Assembly (NCBI RefSeq): GCF_009363555.1
Contig: NZ_CP045372.1
Coordinates: 1,364,001-1,428,000 of the forward strand
Length of the DNA stretch: 64,000 nt
Reading direction: 5' to 3'
Origin: Sulfitobacter sp. THAF37
Lineage (GTDB): Bacteria; Pseudomonadota; Alphaproteobacteria; Rhodobacterales; Rhodobacteraceae
Made by a program: the position numbers and the translations under genes. The notes under the pieces are model-generated. The model saw only the letters and a program-made list of their open reading frames with translations. It made no database searches and was not told the origin of the DNA. Position 1 is the stretch's first letter. Each line of letters begins with the position of its first letter. Below are positions 1 through 7,896 of the stretch, one piece after another.

Positions 1-707
1 TCCAGCGGCCTCAGATGGGAGTCCAGTTCGGGGGTGCGCGCCAGGTCTTCGATACGGTCCATCGTCAGCCCCTCTGCGGCATCGAACGGTCCTGACCAGA
101 TGCGCCTCAGGTCGCGCACATGGCCCAGGCAGCCCAGCTTCTGACCAAGGTCACGGGCGATGGACCTGACGTAGCCGCCTTTGCCACAGACCAGTTCAAG
201 CGTCACGTGATCCGGATCGGGCCGGTCGATCAGCAGCAGACTTTCGACAAAGAGCGGTCGCGCCGCGATATCCATCGTTTCGCCGTCCCGCGCGCGCGTG
301 TAAGCCCGCTGACCGTCGATCTTGACGGCGGAAAACTGCGGCGGAACCTGTTCGATGTCCCCCACGAAATCCGACAGTGCCGCCTTGATCGCATCGTCGT
401 CGGGCCGAAGGTCAGAGGTGCCCAGCACCTCGCCCTCGGCATCGTCGGTGTTGGTTGCGATGCCCAGGCGAACGGTGAATTCATAGGCCTTCAGCGCATC
501 GGTGATGTAGGGCACGGTCTTGGTCGCCTCGCCCAGGGCCACGGCCAGCACGCCTGTCGCCTCCGGATCGAGTGTGCCTGCGTGTCCGGCCTTGCGCGCG
601 TCCAGGGCCCAGCGGACCTTGTTAACCACGGCGGTCGACGTGGGGCCCGCCGGTTTGTCCACCACCAGCCAGCCGGAAATATCTCTGCCCTTGCGTTTGC
701 GCGCCAT
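1..707 (-). CDS. truB: tRNA pseudouridine(55) synthase TruB (3' end outside window)
   Basis: Converts U55 in the T-loop of elongator tRNAs to pseudouridine in the cytoplasm. About 235 residues are visible from the ATG at 705-707. The frame is still open at base 1, so the C-terminal part (the family is about 300 residues) lies outside the window. The catalytic-loop motif [14 protein letters not shown] is at residues 41-54, with the catalytic Asp at 47. [13 protein letters not shown] block follows further on. It is the last visible gene of an rbfA-DUF2233-truB transcription unit and lies 82 bp downstream of the DUF2233 gene. RbfA and TruB are often co-encoded because both act in RNA maturation. 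The identification is firm. Confidence 0.97.
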   Translation of the reverse strand, partial: MARKRKGRDISGWLVVDKPAGPTSTAVVNKVRWALDARKAGHAGTLDPEATGVLAVALGEATKTVPYITDALKAYEFTVRLGIATNTDDAEGEVLGTSDLRPDDDAIKAALSDFVGDIEQVPPQFSAVKIDGQRAYTRARDGETMDIAARPLFVESLLLIDRPDPDHVTLELVCGKGGYVRSIARDLGQKLGCLGHVRDLRRIWSGPFDAAEGLTMDRIEDLARTPELDSHLRPL

Positions 708-789
708 GTCTCACCTGTCTGTTTCGCGTGGGAGCCTATACAGACAGGCGCCGCCACTGCCCAGCACATTTCCGGGTCTTTCCGGCGGA

Positions 790-1524
790 TCAGTTTCCTT
801 CGACCACGCCGACGATCGGGCCGATCGTCGTGAACCCCGCGTCGTCGCGCCCCAATGCGGGCGCACGCAGGCGCGACACGTTCCCATCGAGGTAGAGCGC
901 ATTGTCGATGCCCAGACCGTCGCGGAAAAAGCTGCCGAATTCGTGGAAATTCACCGTGTTGTCCGAGATGACGAAGATCGCCCGCTTTCCGTCAGCCGTG
1001 GTGCCGACCCCGTTGCGAATATGGCGCGAGGTGCCGTTTTTCAGAAAGCGCGGATGCAATTCGCCGTCGATGACCAGCATCGGTCCCGACTGCGTGGCGG
1101 ACCGGCAGGCCGGTTTCGATTCGAGGAACGCCTTGGTCTCCACCACGTCCGCGCGCGCGTCGCCGATGCAGAAGATTCCGTTCGGCAGCAGCCCGAAGTT
1201 GCCGGGGCCGTCACTGCTGACCACATCCTGAAGCACGCGCCCGTTCTCCAGATAGTAGCCCACCGGCGCGCGGTTGTCGTGATACATGCCCGCATTCATC
1301 GCGAAACCGAGCCTGAGGCCCCGCGCCGCGAGCGCCTTGTCGAGGGTGCCGAAATGACCGTAGACACCGCCGCTTTCGTCGGCGAGGAAAAGCTCCAGCC
1401 GTTCGCGGGTCAGGTCCACCTCGCAGATGGAATAGCCATTCCCGGCATAGCGTTCCTGACGACATTCCGTCGCCATTGCACTACCGGCAGCCAGGGCAAG
1501 GCCAAGCCACATCAGCAATCTCAT
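790..1524 (-). CDS. Exported phosphodiester glycosidase-family protein (DUF2233/NAGPA-like)
   Basis: 244 residues with a probable signal peptide (residues 1-18, hydrophobic core ending in SAMA). The mature part has hallmarks of the DUF2233/NAGPA fold: [18 protein letters not shown] near residues 75-92, [15 protein letters not shown], and a C-terminal [12 protein letters not shown] block. Family members include phosphodiester alpha-N-acetylglucosaminidase; the substrate of this bacterial branch is not established. Its ATG overlaps the rbfA stop by 4 bp (ATGA), so it is probably translationally coupled to rbfA, and truB follows 82 bp downstream. An envelope-targeted enzyme between two RNA-maturation genes is functionally odd. 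Family call good, function unknown. Confidence 0.85.
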   Translation of the reverse strand: MRLLMWLGLALAAGSAMATECRQERYAGNGYSICEVDLTRERLELFLADESGGVYGHFGTLDKALAARGLRLGFAMNAGMYHDNRAPVGYYLENGRVLQDVVSSDGPGNFGLLPNGIFCIGDARADVVETKAFLESKPACRSATQSGPMLVIDGELHPRFLKNGTSRHIRNGVGTTADGKRAIFVISDNTVNFHEFGSFFRDGLGIDNALYLDGNVSRLRAPALGRDDAGFTTIGPIVGVVEGN

Positions 1525-1928
1525 CCGTCGCTGTCCGCATCTGCGTCCCGGCGCACGACGTCCTGGTTCAGCATGCGCCGCGTCTCGTCCATCCGGTCAA
1601 AGGTCTGGTCCAGCCGAAAGCGCAGGTCAGGCGCGAACTTCAGTGTCAGTTTCTTTGCCACCTGGCGTCGCAATTCACCCTTGTTGCGGGCGAGAAGGTC
1701 GATCAGCTCGTCCTGACCCTCGCCGCCCAGGGGCAGGACATAGGCGGTTGCGATCTTGAGGTCGGGCGACACCTGCACCTCGCCAACCGTTACCGACATG
1801 CGATTCAGGTCGATGTCATGCACATCGCCCCGCGCAAGCACCTCGGACAGCGCGCGACGGATGGTTTCGCCGACGCGCAGCTGGCGTTGTGACGGGCCCG
1901 CGCCCTCGTGAAACTTGTTCTTGGCCAT
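1521..1928 (-). CDS. rbfA: 30S ribosome-binding factor RbfA
   Basis: Late 30S subunit maturation factor, a KH-fold protein binding near the 5' end of 16S rRNA and needed in the cold. 135 residues starting MAKNKFHEG. An in-frame start three codons upstream (MRGM) is possible, but the MAKNKF start matches the family. Typical features are the N-terminal [17 protein letters not shown] helix, the [19 protein letters not shown] strand region, and the [19 protein letters not shown]-terminal block. It is first in a minus-strand operon with the DUF2233 gene (4-bp overlap) and truB, and is divergent from dapB across 82 bp that must hold both promoters. Identification is secure. Confidence 0.96.
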   Translation of the reverse strand: MAKNKFHEGAGPSQRQLRVGETIRRALSEVLARGDVHDIDLNRMSVTVGEVQVSPDLKIATAYVLPLGGEGQDELIDLLARNKGELRRQVAKKLTLKFAPDLRFRLDQTFDRMDETRRMLNQDVVRRDADADSDG

Positions 1929-2010
1929 GCCCCTCATCTAAGGCGTTGCAAGTGTTTTGCCAAGGCGGCGAATGCAAGGTACACCGGCCCCCGGCAAAGG
2001 AGTGCAGATC

Positions 2011-2832
2011 ATGGCAAAACTTCCCGGCGTAACGATTACCGGCGCCTCCGGGCGGATGGGGCAGATGTTGATCCGGCAGGTTCAGGCCTCCGACAGGCTG
2101 GCGCTGGTCGGTGTGGTGGAACGCCCCGGTCATTCCTGGGTCGGGCAGGACATCGGCGGTGCCCTGGGTGGCGCCGACATCGGGGTCAGGGTCACAGACG
2201 ATGCACAAGCGGCGATTTCAGCTGCCGATGCGGTGATCGACTTTACCACGCCCACCGCCACGCTGGTCTTTGCGGAACAAGCCGCTGAAGTCGGGGCGGT
2301 CCACGTCATCGGCACCACCGGTATGACCGACGCGGAAATCGCTCGGCTCACATCGGCGGCGGAAAAGACCGTGATCGTCCGCGCTGGCAACATGAGCCTG
2401 GGCGTCAACCTGCTGACCCAGCTCACACGGCGCGTGGCGGCGGCGCTCGACGCCGATTACGACATCGAGATTGTCGAGGCGCACCACAACAAGAAGGTCG
2501 ATTCGCCTTCGGGCACCGCGCTGATGCTGGGCGAGGCGGCGGCGGAGGGGCGGGGCGTCTCTCTGGCCGAGGTCTCGGACCGGGGGCGCGACGGGCTCAC
2601 TGGTGCCCGCCGGCGCGGCGACATCGGCTTTGCGGCGATACGGGGCGGTGACATCGTAGGTGAGCACGATGTGATGTTTGCCGCCGAGGGGGAGCGCATC
2701 ATCCTGCGACACGTGGCCTCTGACCGGTCGGTGTTTGCCCGCGGTGCGCTCAAGGCCGCGCTTTGGGGGATTGGCAAGGCGCCGGGCGCCTACGACATGC
2801 TGGATGTGCTGGGGCTGAATGATGCGGGCTGA
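2011..2832 (+). CDS. dapB: 4-hydroxy-tetrahydrodipicolinate reductase DapB
   Basis: Catalyses NAD(P)H-dependent reduction of hydroxy-tetrahydrodipicolinate in the diaminopimelate/lysine pathway, supplying peptidoglycan and lysine. 273 residues, the usual length. The nucleotide-binding loop GASGRMGQ is at residues 11-18. The substrate motif [15 protein letters not shown] is at 156-170, with the catalytic His pair near 158-159 and Lys near 162. The start at 2011 was chosen over an upstream in-frame ATG because it follows AAAGGAG with normal spacing and gives the family length. It is monocistronic by context, divergent from rbfA. Confidence 0.97.
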   Translation: MAKLPGVTITGASGRMGQMLIRQVQASDRLALVGVVERPGHSWVGQDIGGALGGADIGVRVTDDAQAAISAADAVIDFTTPTATLVFAEQAAEVGAVHVIGTTGMTDAEIARLTSAAEKTVIVRAGNMSLGVNLLTQLTRRVAAALDADYDIEIVEAHHNKKVDSPSGTALMLGEAAAEGRGVSLAEVSDRGRDGLTGARRRGDIGFAAIRGGDIVGEHDVMFAAEGERIILRHVASDRSVFARGALKAALWGIGKAPGAYDMLDVLGLNDAG

Positions 2833-2843
2833 ACGGCCCGTTT
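2825..2843 (+). terminator. Possible short intrinsic terminator at dapB stop codon
   Basis: CGGGC (2825-2829) pairs with GCCCG (2836-2840) across a 6-base loop containing the stop codon, followed by only three T residues. It is weak and could be coincidental. Confidence 0.3.
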
Positions 2844-2871
2844 CGGCGTGCCGGTGAAACTTTTTACTCGA

Positions 2872-2903
2872 TTTCAGCGTGAATGATCTAGATTACGCTG
2901 AAA
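2872..2903. promoter_or_regulatory. Perfect 9-bp inverted repeat just upstream of a small secreted-protein gene
   Basis: TTTCAGCGT (2872-2880) and ACGCTGAAA (2895-2903) are exact reverse complements separated by 14 bases. The right arm runs into the AAAGGAG ribosome-binding site of the gene starting at 2914. It could be an operator dyad, or an RNA hairpin that partly hides the Shine-Dalgarno sequence. No regulator is identifiable. Confidence 0.5.
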
Positions 2904-2913
2904 GGAGAGTTTC

Positions 2914-3270
2914 ATGAGACCCCTTGCGATTACTCTTGCCGCAGTCCTGTCCCTGCCGGCGCTGCCAGCTTTCGCCGACTATCAACAGATCACCACGCGC
3001 AGCGATTTCCTGGCGCTGGTCGGTGGCAAGACCCTGACCCGTCCGCTGGTGAAAATACAGGTCCTGCCCAGCGGCCGGATCGCCGGTACCGGTGCAGCCT
3101 GGGAAGTCACGGGGCAATGGGAGTGGCAGGGCGAATATCTGTGCCGCAGCCTTGAATGGGGCGGCGACGACCTGGGCTACAACTGTCAGGAAGTGAAGGT
3201 GGACGGTACGAAAGTCCGCATCACGTCCGACAAGGGCAGAGGGCGTAGTGCGGATTTCAGCCTGCGCTGA
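2914..3270 (+). CDS. Small secreted protein of unknown function
   Basis: 118 residues. Residues 1-21 form a clear signal peptide (hydrophobic core ending LPAFA before DYQQ), so the mature protein of about 97 residues is probably periplasmic. The mature part includes two Cys (in EYLCRSLEWGG and GYNCQEV) that could form a disulfide, plus a Trp-rich stretch and a basic C-terminus. I recognise it only as a Rhodobacteraceae-type exported hypothetical and assign no function. The start is supported by GAAAGGAGAG immediately upstream. It lies behind a 9-bp inverted repeat and converges with the SDHAF4-like gene, leaving 9 bp between stop codons. Confidence 0.75.
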   Translation: MRPLAITLAAVLSLPALPAFADYQQITTRSDFLALVGGKTLTRPLVKIQVLPSGRIAGTGAAWEVTGQWEWQGEYLCRSLEWGGDDLGYNCQEVKVDGTKVRITSDKGRGRSADFSLR

Positions 3271-3279
3271 CGGCGTATC

Positions 3280-3561
3280 TCAGAAATCGACCGCGATTCC
3301 CTTTTTCTCCCAATCGCCATACCGAACAGGTTCGGGCCCATCGCGCCCTCCGAGCTCCGGTGGAAAATGCGGGTCTGCCGCATCTCGGCGACGGGCCTCC
3401 GCCTCGGCCAGCGCACGCTGTGCCGCTGGCGGGATCGGGCGAGGGGCCGGATCGGGCTGCGGCGGCAGGTCCGGCTTGGGCGTCGGCGTAGGGTCGTTCG
3501 GCGTATCCGGGATCGGCTTGGGCGCCGGTGCGGGGTTCGGAATATCGACGGGCTCTGACAT
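3280..3561 (-). CDS. SDHAF4-like succinate dehydrogenase assembly factor (DUF1674) with proline-rich N-terminus
   Basis: 93 residues. The last 25 or so carry the DUF1674/SDHAF4 signature: ELGGRDGPEPVRYGDWEKKG then an Asp-Phe C-terminus. In mitochondria SDHAF4 binds the flavinylated SdhA subunit and helps its assembly; the bacterial role is inferred from this. The first half is an unusually Pro-rich, low-complexity stretch (repeated PAP, PTP and KP units, roughly residues 8-45), followed by a short Ala/Arg-rich helix. The start MSEPVDIPN was chosen over far upstream in-frame starts because those run into rsmB. It is divergent from rsmB across 84 bp. Confidence 0.82.
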   Translation of the reverse strand: MSEPVDIPNPAPAPKPIPDTPNDPTPTPKPDLPPQPDPAPRPIPPAAQRALAEAEARRRDAADPHFPPELGGRDGPEPVRYGDWEKKGIAVDF

Positions 3562-3645
3562 GGCATCCTCTTGAGCGGCTGATACCTTTGATATACGCCG
3601 CCCCGAGGGCAGGACAACCCGGCCCCACATCACAAGGGCGATGGC

Positions 3646-4920
3646 ATGGCAGACACCGGCGCAGAGGCGCGCAGAAGCGCGGTTTACCTTCTCGACCAAA
3701 TTTTGGGAGATGAGCCGAGGCTGATGTCGGAGCTGCTGGCGGCAGGGGCGTTGGACAAGTTGCCGCCAGACGACCGCGCCCGCGCGCAGCGGCTGGCACA
3801 GGACACCTTGCGTGGACTGGAACGCGCTGATCGGCTCTTGCAGAAGCACCTGAGGAAACCGCCGCCGCTGACGGTGCGAAATGTTCTGCGTATCGGAACG
3901 ATGGAACTGTGTCAGGGGGGGGCCGCGCACGGCGTGGTGAACACGATGGTGAACCTCGTTTCCCGTAACCGCAGTCTGAGCCACCTCAAGGGGCTGACAA
4001 ACGCCGTTCTGCGCAAGGTTGCCGCGGAAGGGCCGGAGGCCTGGGACGCCCTGCGCGCCCCGCGTCTGCCGAAATGGTTGCGCGGCCCGTTGGTGGAAGC
4101 CTGGGGCGCAGAGGCGATCGCGGCGATGGAAACGGCGCATTTCGCCGGTGCGCCGCTGGACCTGACGGCCAGGGGGGATACGACGGCGCTGGCCGAGGCA
4201 ACGGGCGGAGTATTGCTGCCCACCGGTTCGGTCCGGGTTGCGGACGCGGGGCAGGTTTCATTGATGCCGGGCTTTGCTTCGGGCGACTGGTGGGTCCAGG
4301 ATTCCGCTGCCGCGGTTCCGGTGCGCATCCTGGACCCGCAACCGGCGGAGGTGGTGCTGGACCTCTGTGCGGCACCCGGCGGCAAGACCATGCAACTGGC
4401 CGCGGCGGGGGCAGAGGTGACTGCCGTGGATTCATCTGCCGGACGGATGGCGCGGGTTCGGGACAACCTCAGTCGGACGGGGCTGCAGGCAAAGCTGCTG
4501 ACGCAGGATGCCCGCACCGTCACCGGCACCTATGATGCGATATTGCTTGACGCGCCCTGTTCCGCCACCGGGACTTTGCGCCGCCACCCGGATTTGCCCT
4601 ATGCAAAGGACGGGTCAGAGTTCGGAGGGCTGATTGATCTGCAGGCCGAGCTGATCGACCACGCCTGGACCCTGCTGAAACCCGGCGGGCGGATGGTGTT
4701 CTGTACATGCAGCCTGCTGCCGGACGAAGGCGAGGTGCAGGTGGACGAGGCGCTGGAGCGGCACGGCGACATGCAGGTGGACCGGACCGCGCCCCTTGTG
4801 CAGGGGGTGGAAGCCGACTGGCTGACCGCCGAGGGGGGCTTGCGATTGCGCCCGGACTATTGGGCGGACCGGGGCGGTATGGACGGTTTCTATGTCGCCT
4901 GCCTGCGCAAGGACGGCTGA
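3646..4920 (+). CDS. rsmB: 16S rRNA m5C967 methyltransferase RsmB (NOL1/NOP2/Sun family)
   Basis: SAM-dependent methyltransferase that forms m5C967 in 16S rRNA. 424 residues. The N-terminal NusB-like RNA-binding domain spans roughly residues 5-140 (ending with the GLTNAVLRKVA helix). The C-terminal Rossmann methyltransferase domain has DLCAAPGGKT near 236-245, DAPCSATGTLRRHPD near 300-314, and CTCSLLPDEGE near 350-360. The two motif cysteines (PC and TC) are those used by m5C enzymes for catalysis and product release. The start follows an ACAAGGGCG-type ribosome-binding site. Monocistronic. Identification is strong. Confidence 0.95.
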   Translation: MADTGAEARRSAVYLLDQILGDEPRLMSELLAAGALDKLPPDDRARAQRLAQDTLRGLERADRLLQKHLRKPPPLTVRNVLRIGTMELCQGGAAHGVVNTMVNLVSRNRSLSHLKGLTNAVLRKVAAEGPEAWDALRAPRLPKWLRGPLVEAWGAEAIAAMETAHFAGAPLDLTARGDTTALAEATGGVLLPTGSVRVADAGQVSLMPGFASGDWWVQDSAAAVPVRILDPQPAEVVLDLCAAPGGKTMQLAAAGAEVTAVDSSAGRMARVRDNLSRTGLQAKLLTQDARTVTGTYDAILLDAPCSATGTLRRHPDLPYAKDGSEFGGLIDLQAELIDHAWTLLKPGGRMVFCTCSLLPDEGEVQVDEALERHGDMQVDRTAPLVQGVEADWLTAEGGLRLRPDYWADRGGMDGFYVACLRKDG

Positions 4921-4951
4921 TACCGGGTCGCAGGGACCGGGCCGTTTTCTT
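4914..4951 (+). terminator. Probable rsmB terminator
   Basis: A two-part stem, CGGC/GCCG outside and CCGG(G)TC/GACCGG inside, overlaps the rsmB stop region and is followed by TTTTCTT at 4945-4951. One bulge and an asymmetric internal loop make it imperfect. The 4952-5110 stretch that follows shows no convincing gene. Confidence 0.45.
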
Positions 4952-5110
4952 GGCCGCCTCGGAACCGGCGGGCACATTTTTCGAAGCTGAACGGCAGCTT
5001 TGGCCGCACCACCTTCTATCTCTGTTTCGCCTGGGGCAAGGTGCAGCCGTTGGTGGCGCAGATCGCTTCCCGCTGTCTCTGCCTTGCGACTGCGATATTC
5101 CGATCAACGC

Positions 5111-5146
5111 AAAAGAAGACATGTCATATTTGACATGTCTTCTTTT
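5111..5146. repeat. Perfect 16-bp palindrome, A/T-rich, between convergent genes
   Basis: AAAAGAAGACATGTCA (5111-5126) and its exact reverse complement (5131-5146) flank a 4-base TATT loop. Each arm contains the self-complementary octamer GACATGTC, so the site is also a direct repeat with 14-bp spacing. It lies downstream of rsmB (+) and of the PhnD-like gene (-). A bidirectional terminator is the simplest reading, since runs of A and T are at the ends. The strict octamer repeat would also suit a DNA-binding protein. Confidence 0.7.
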
Positions 5147-5209
5147 GAAGTGGGCCAGGTCAACAGGGCAGTTTCCGGCGCTGGCGCTAGGGCGGCGGTT
5201 TTCGCGGTA

Positions 5210-5962
5210 TCACCTGTCTTCGGGCGGTGGGTTCGGGATGGCAAGATAGTCGCGAGAGGGGATGTCGGCCATACCGTTCAGCCCCAGCACCGACCGGTCT
5301 GACCTGGACAGCGCCGCCATCCCCTCGACCACCGCGGCGCAGACCGCTTCCCGGTCCATGTCCGCGCCCGTGATATAGGGCAGGCCGGGCGTCGGGGTGG
5401 TCCAGGTCAGCACCCGCAACCGGTCCGCAAATGCGTCGTACCGCCGGATCAACCGCCATGTCACCGCGTCCAGCGCCGCGATATCGGCGCGTCCTTCGAC
5501 AACCGCGCTGGCCGAGTGGCGGTGCCCATGTGTCTGCAGTCGGTCGTCGAACCAGAAGCCCTCGGTCCGTGCCGTGGCGTGCATCGCGGCAAAGCCTGAC
5601 TGCGATCCCGCCTCGTTGTAGGCGAATCGTGCACCGGCATAGTCGCGCAGCGCCGCCCGGGCATCGTCGGCACGCACCACCACCGCACTGCGGTAATATC
5701 CCGGCGCGCACCCGCGCACCCCGAAATCCGGCGTGCCCACCAACGTCACCTGCCCGTGCAGCCGGGTGCGGTACGGCATGCCGCAGGTCTGGCTCAGTAC
5801 CAGGTCCGGGGCGGTCCAGACCGAAAATACCTCTGCCGTGTTCGACAGTTCATCGGGGGCCGGAATACCGCGCGCCCGCAGCGCCGCTTGCAGGTGCGCC
5901 CAGTAGCGCCGGTGAGCCGCCTCGGTCTCGGGTCTGAGGTACATCATCAGGCTTGCGATCAT
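5210..5962 (-). CDS. Phosphate/phosphonate-binding-like protein (PhnD family), orphan
   Basis: About 250 residues with features of the PhnD-type periplasmic-binding fold: TCGMPYRTRLHGQVTLVGTP around residues 60-80, YRSAVVVRADDA, FAYNEAGSQSGF and HSASAVVEGRADIAALDAVTW. Such proteins bind phosphate, phosphite, phosphonates or other small anions for ABC import. No signal peptide is visible from either candidate start, and there is no ATPase or permease nearby, so transport is unproven. A GTG nine codons upstream (5987-5989) is an alternative start; I prefer the ATG at 5962, although its GGAGG is unusually close. Family call good, role uncertain. Confidence 0.78.
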   Translation of the reverse strand: MIASLMMYLRPETEAAHRRYWAHLQAALRARGIPAPDELSNTAEVFSVWTAPDLVLSQTCGMPYRTRLHGQVTLVGTPDFGVRGCAPGYYRSAVVVRADDARAALRDYAGARFAYNEAGSQSGFAAMHATARTEGFWFDDRLQTHGHRHSASAVVEGRADIAALDAVTWRLIRRYDAFADRLRVLTWTTPTPGLPYITGADMDREAVCAAVVEGMAALSRSDRSVLGLNGMADIPSRDYLAIPNPPPEDR

Positions 5963-6114
5963 GCCTCCAGGATAGAGATCCGCCTGCACGCCGCATAGCC
6001 CGTTTGCGATCTTTCCCGGCGGTGCTGGCGCAACGGGGCAAAAAGCGGTGACACCCGACCGGTCAGACGTTATGCTGTCCGCAAACGCCAGCAGAGCGTC
6101 AAGGGCAGCATAAC

Positions 6115-7884
6115 ATGATCAGCATCCCCGGCCTGACCGCGCAACGGGCGCGGTTTCTCAACAGGTGGCACGCCCGTGCCGCCACGCGATCCCGCGCGCA
6201 GCACCAGGTCAAAGGGTTCGTGTCCTCGCCCGAGCCGCGCACGATCGGGTCTTACGCGCGTGGACGGCAGCTGATCGGGGGCAACTATCTTTTTGCGGGC
6301 ACCCTGATCAACGCACCGGAGCGCACCCTGTGGGAGCTGGACGTGCCGGATGGCGCCTATGCCGACGAATTGCATGGCTTTGCCTGGCTTGACGACCTTG
6401 CGGCGGTGGGTGACGTGTCCGCCCGCCAGGTGGCGCAGCACTGGCTCTGGGACTGGATCGACAGGTTCGGCAAGGGGCGCGGACCGGGCTGGACCCCGGA
6501 CCTGACCGGCAGGCGGCTGATCCGCTGGATCAACCATGCGATCTTTTGCCTGAGGGGGCAGGAGTCTGAACAAAGCCAGGACTTCTACCGCTCGCTTGAG
6601 CAGCAGACGCATTTTCTGTCGCGCCGCTGGCATGGCGCCGCTCCCGGGTTGCCCCGGTTCGAGGCATTGACCGGTCTGATCTACGCCGGTCTCGCGCTTG
6701 AGGGGCAAGAGGCTCTGGCCGATCCCGCGATCAAGGCGCTGGCCCGCGAATGCCGAAACCAGGTCGACGCCGAGGGGGGGCTGCCCACCCGCAATCCCGA
6801 GGAGCTGCTGGCCGTCTTCACCCTGCTGACCTGGGCCGCGGCGGCGCTCAGCGATGCGGGGCGGGGCACGCCAAAGGACCACTTGGCTGCCATCGCCCGC
6901 ATTGCACCGACACTTCGGTCGCTGCGTCATGCCGACGGTGGCCTGGCCCGGTTTCACGGTGGCGGGCGCGGGATAGAGGGGTGGCTGGATCACGCGCTGG
7001 CGGCGGCCAAGGTGCGCGCGGCCCCCTCTGGCGGGCTGTCGATGGGCTATGCACGGCTGTCGGGGGGGCGCACCTCGGTGGTCATTGATGCTGCCGTGCC
7101 ACCGACCGGTCCGGCATCCGGCAATGCCCATGCCTCCACCCTCGCTTTTGAGCTGACCTCGGGCCGGCGCCCGCTGATCGTCAACTGCGGGGCCGGTGCC
7201 TCCTTTGGCCTGGAGTGGCGCCGGGCGGGAAGGGCGACACCGTCGCATTCCGCCCTGTGCCTCGGCGGGTATTCCAGCGCCCGGCTGGCCGAGCCGGATC
7301 GCGACACAGGACGCGAGGCGCTGATCGACGGGCCCACTCATGTGCCGGTCGAGATCAGTTCCGCCGGTGACGGCATCCGCTTCCAAGGCGGGCACAACGG
7401 CTATGTGCGCTCTCACGGGCTGACACACGCGCGCACCTTCGAACTCACGCTCGACGGGCGGGGGCTTGCGGGCGAGGACATGCTGCTGGCGATGGAGGAC
7501 ATCGAGAAGCGCCGCTTTGACAGGGCGCTGGACGCAGCGAAACTCAAGGGCCTGCGCTTTGACATCCGCTTTCACCTGCATCCCGACGTAGACGCGACGC
7601 TGGACCTAGGTGGTGCGGCGGTGTCGATGGCGCTCAAGAGCGGTGAAATCTGGGTGTTCCGTCATGACGGCACACATAATCTCTCGCTCGAACCGGGGGC
7701 CTACCTGGAAACCACGCGTCTCAAACCCCGCGCGACGCGTCAGATCGTGCTGTCCGGCATGGCATTTACCTATGCAACGCGGGTCAGGTGGTCCTTGTCC
7801 AAGGCGCAGGAAACTGCGATTGGCGTGCGTGATCTGTCGCTGGACGACCCTTGGACCGATCACACCGACCCGGACGAACAATAG
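6115..7884 (+). CDS. Heparinase II/III family protein
   Basis: 589 residues. The N-terminal half is alpha-helical, of the alginate-lyase/heparinase toroid type (for example GWTPDLTGRRLIRWINHA near residues 125-142). The C-terminal half is the beta-rich heparinase II/III region, with GGLSMGYARLSGGRTSVVID, an HASTLAFELTSGRRPLIVNCGAG block and AGRATPSHSALCL. Characterised relatives are polysaccharide lyases acting on uronic-acid polymers, but this branch, found next to purH in many Rhodobacteraceae, has no established substrate and shows no signal peptide here. purH begins 12 bp after its stop, so they are probably cotranscribed. It is divergent from the PhnD-like gene. Confidence 0.88.
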   Translation: MISIPGLTAQRARFLNRWHARAATRSRAQHQVKGFVSSPEPRTIGSYARGRQLIGGNYLFAGTLINAPERTLWELDVPDGAYADELHGFAWLDDLAAVGDVSARQVAQHWLWDWIDRFGKGRGPGWTPDLTGRRLIRWINHAIFCLRGQESEQSQDFYRSLEQQTHFLSRRWHGAAPGLPRFEALTGLIYAGLALEGQEALADPAIKALARECRNQVDAEGGLPTRNPEELLAVFTLLTWAAAALSDAGRGTPKDHLAAIARIAPTLRSLRHADGGLARFHGGGRGIEGWLDHALAAAKVRAAPSGGLSMGYARLSGGRTSVVIDAAVPPTGPASGNAHASTLAFELTSGRRPLIVNCGAGASFGLEWRRAGRATPSHSALCLGGYSSARLAEPDRDTGREALIDGPTHVPVEISSAGDGIRFQGGHNGYVRSHGLTHARTFELTLDGRGLAGEDMLLAMEDIEKRRFDRALDAAKLKGLRFDIRFHLHPDVDATLDLGGAAVSMALKSGEIWVFRHDGTHNLSLEPGAYLETTRLKPRATRQIVLSGMAFTYATRVRWSLSKAQETAIGVRDLSLDDPWTDHTDPDEQ

Positions 7885-7896
7885 GACCCCTGCCAA

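Noticed and set aside
520..1716. Open frame of about 398 codons on the plus strand across truB, DUF2233 and rbfA
   Set aside because: It runs antisense to three well-supported genes and shows no protein family.
4952..5110. Possible gene remnant between rsmB and the palindrome
   Set aside because: Short open frames exist but none has a ribosome-binding site, a family match or a sensible composition.
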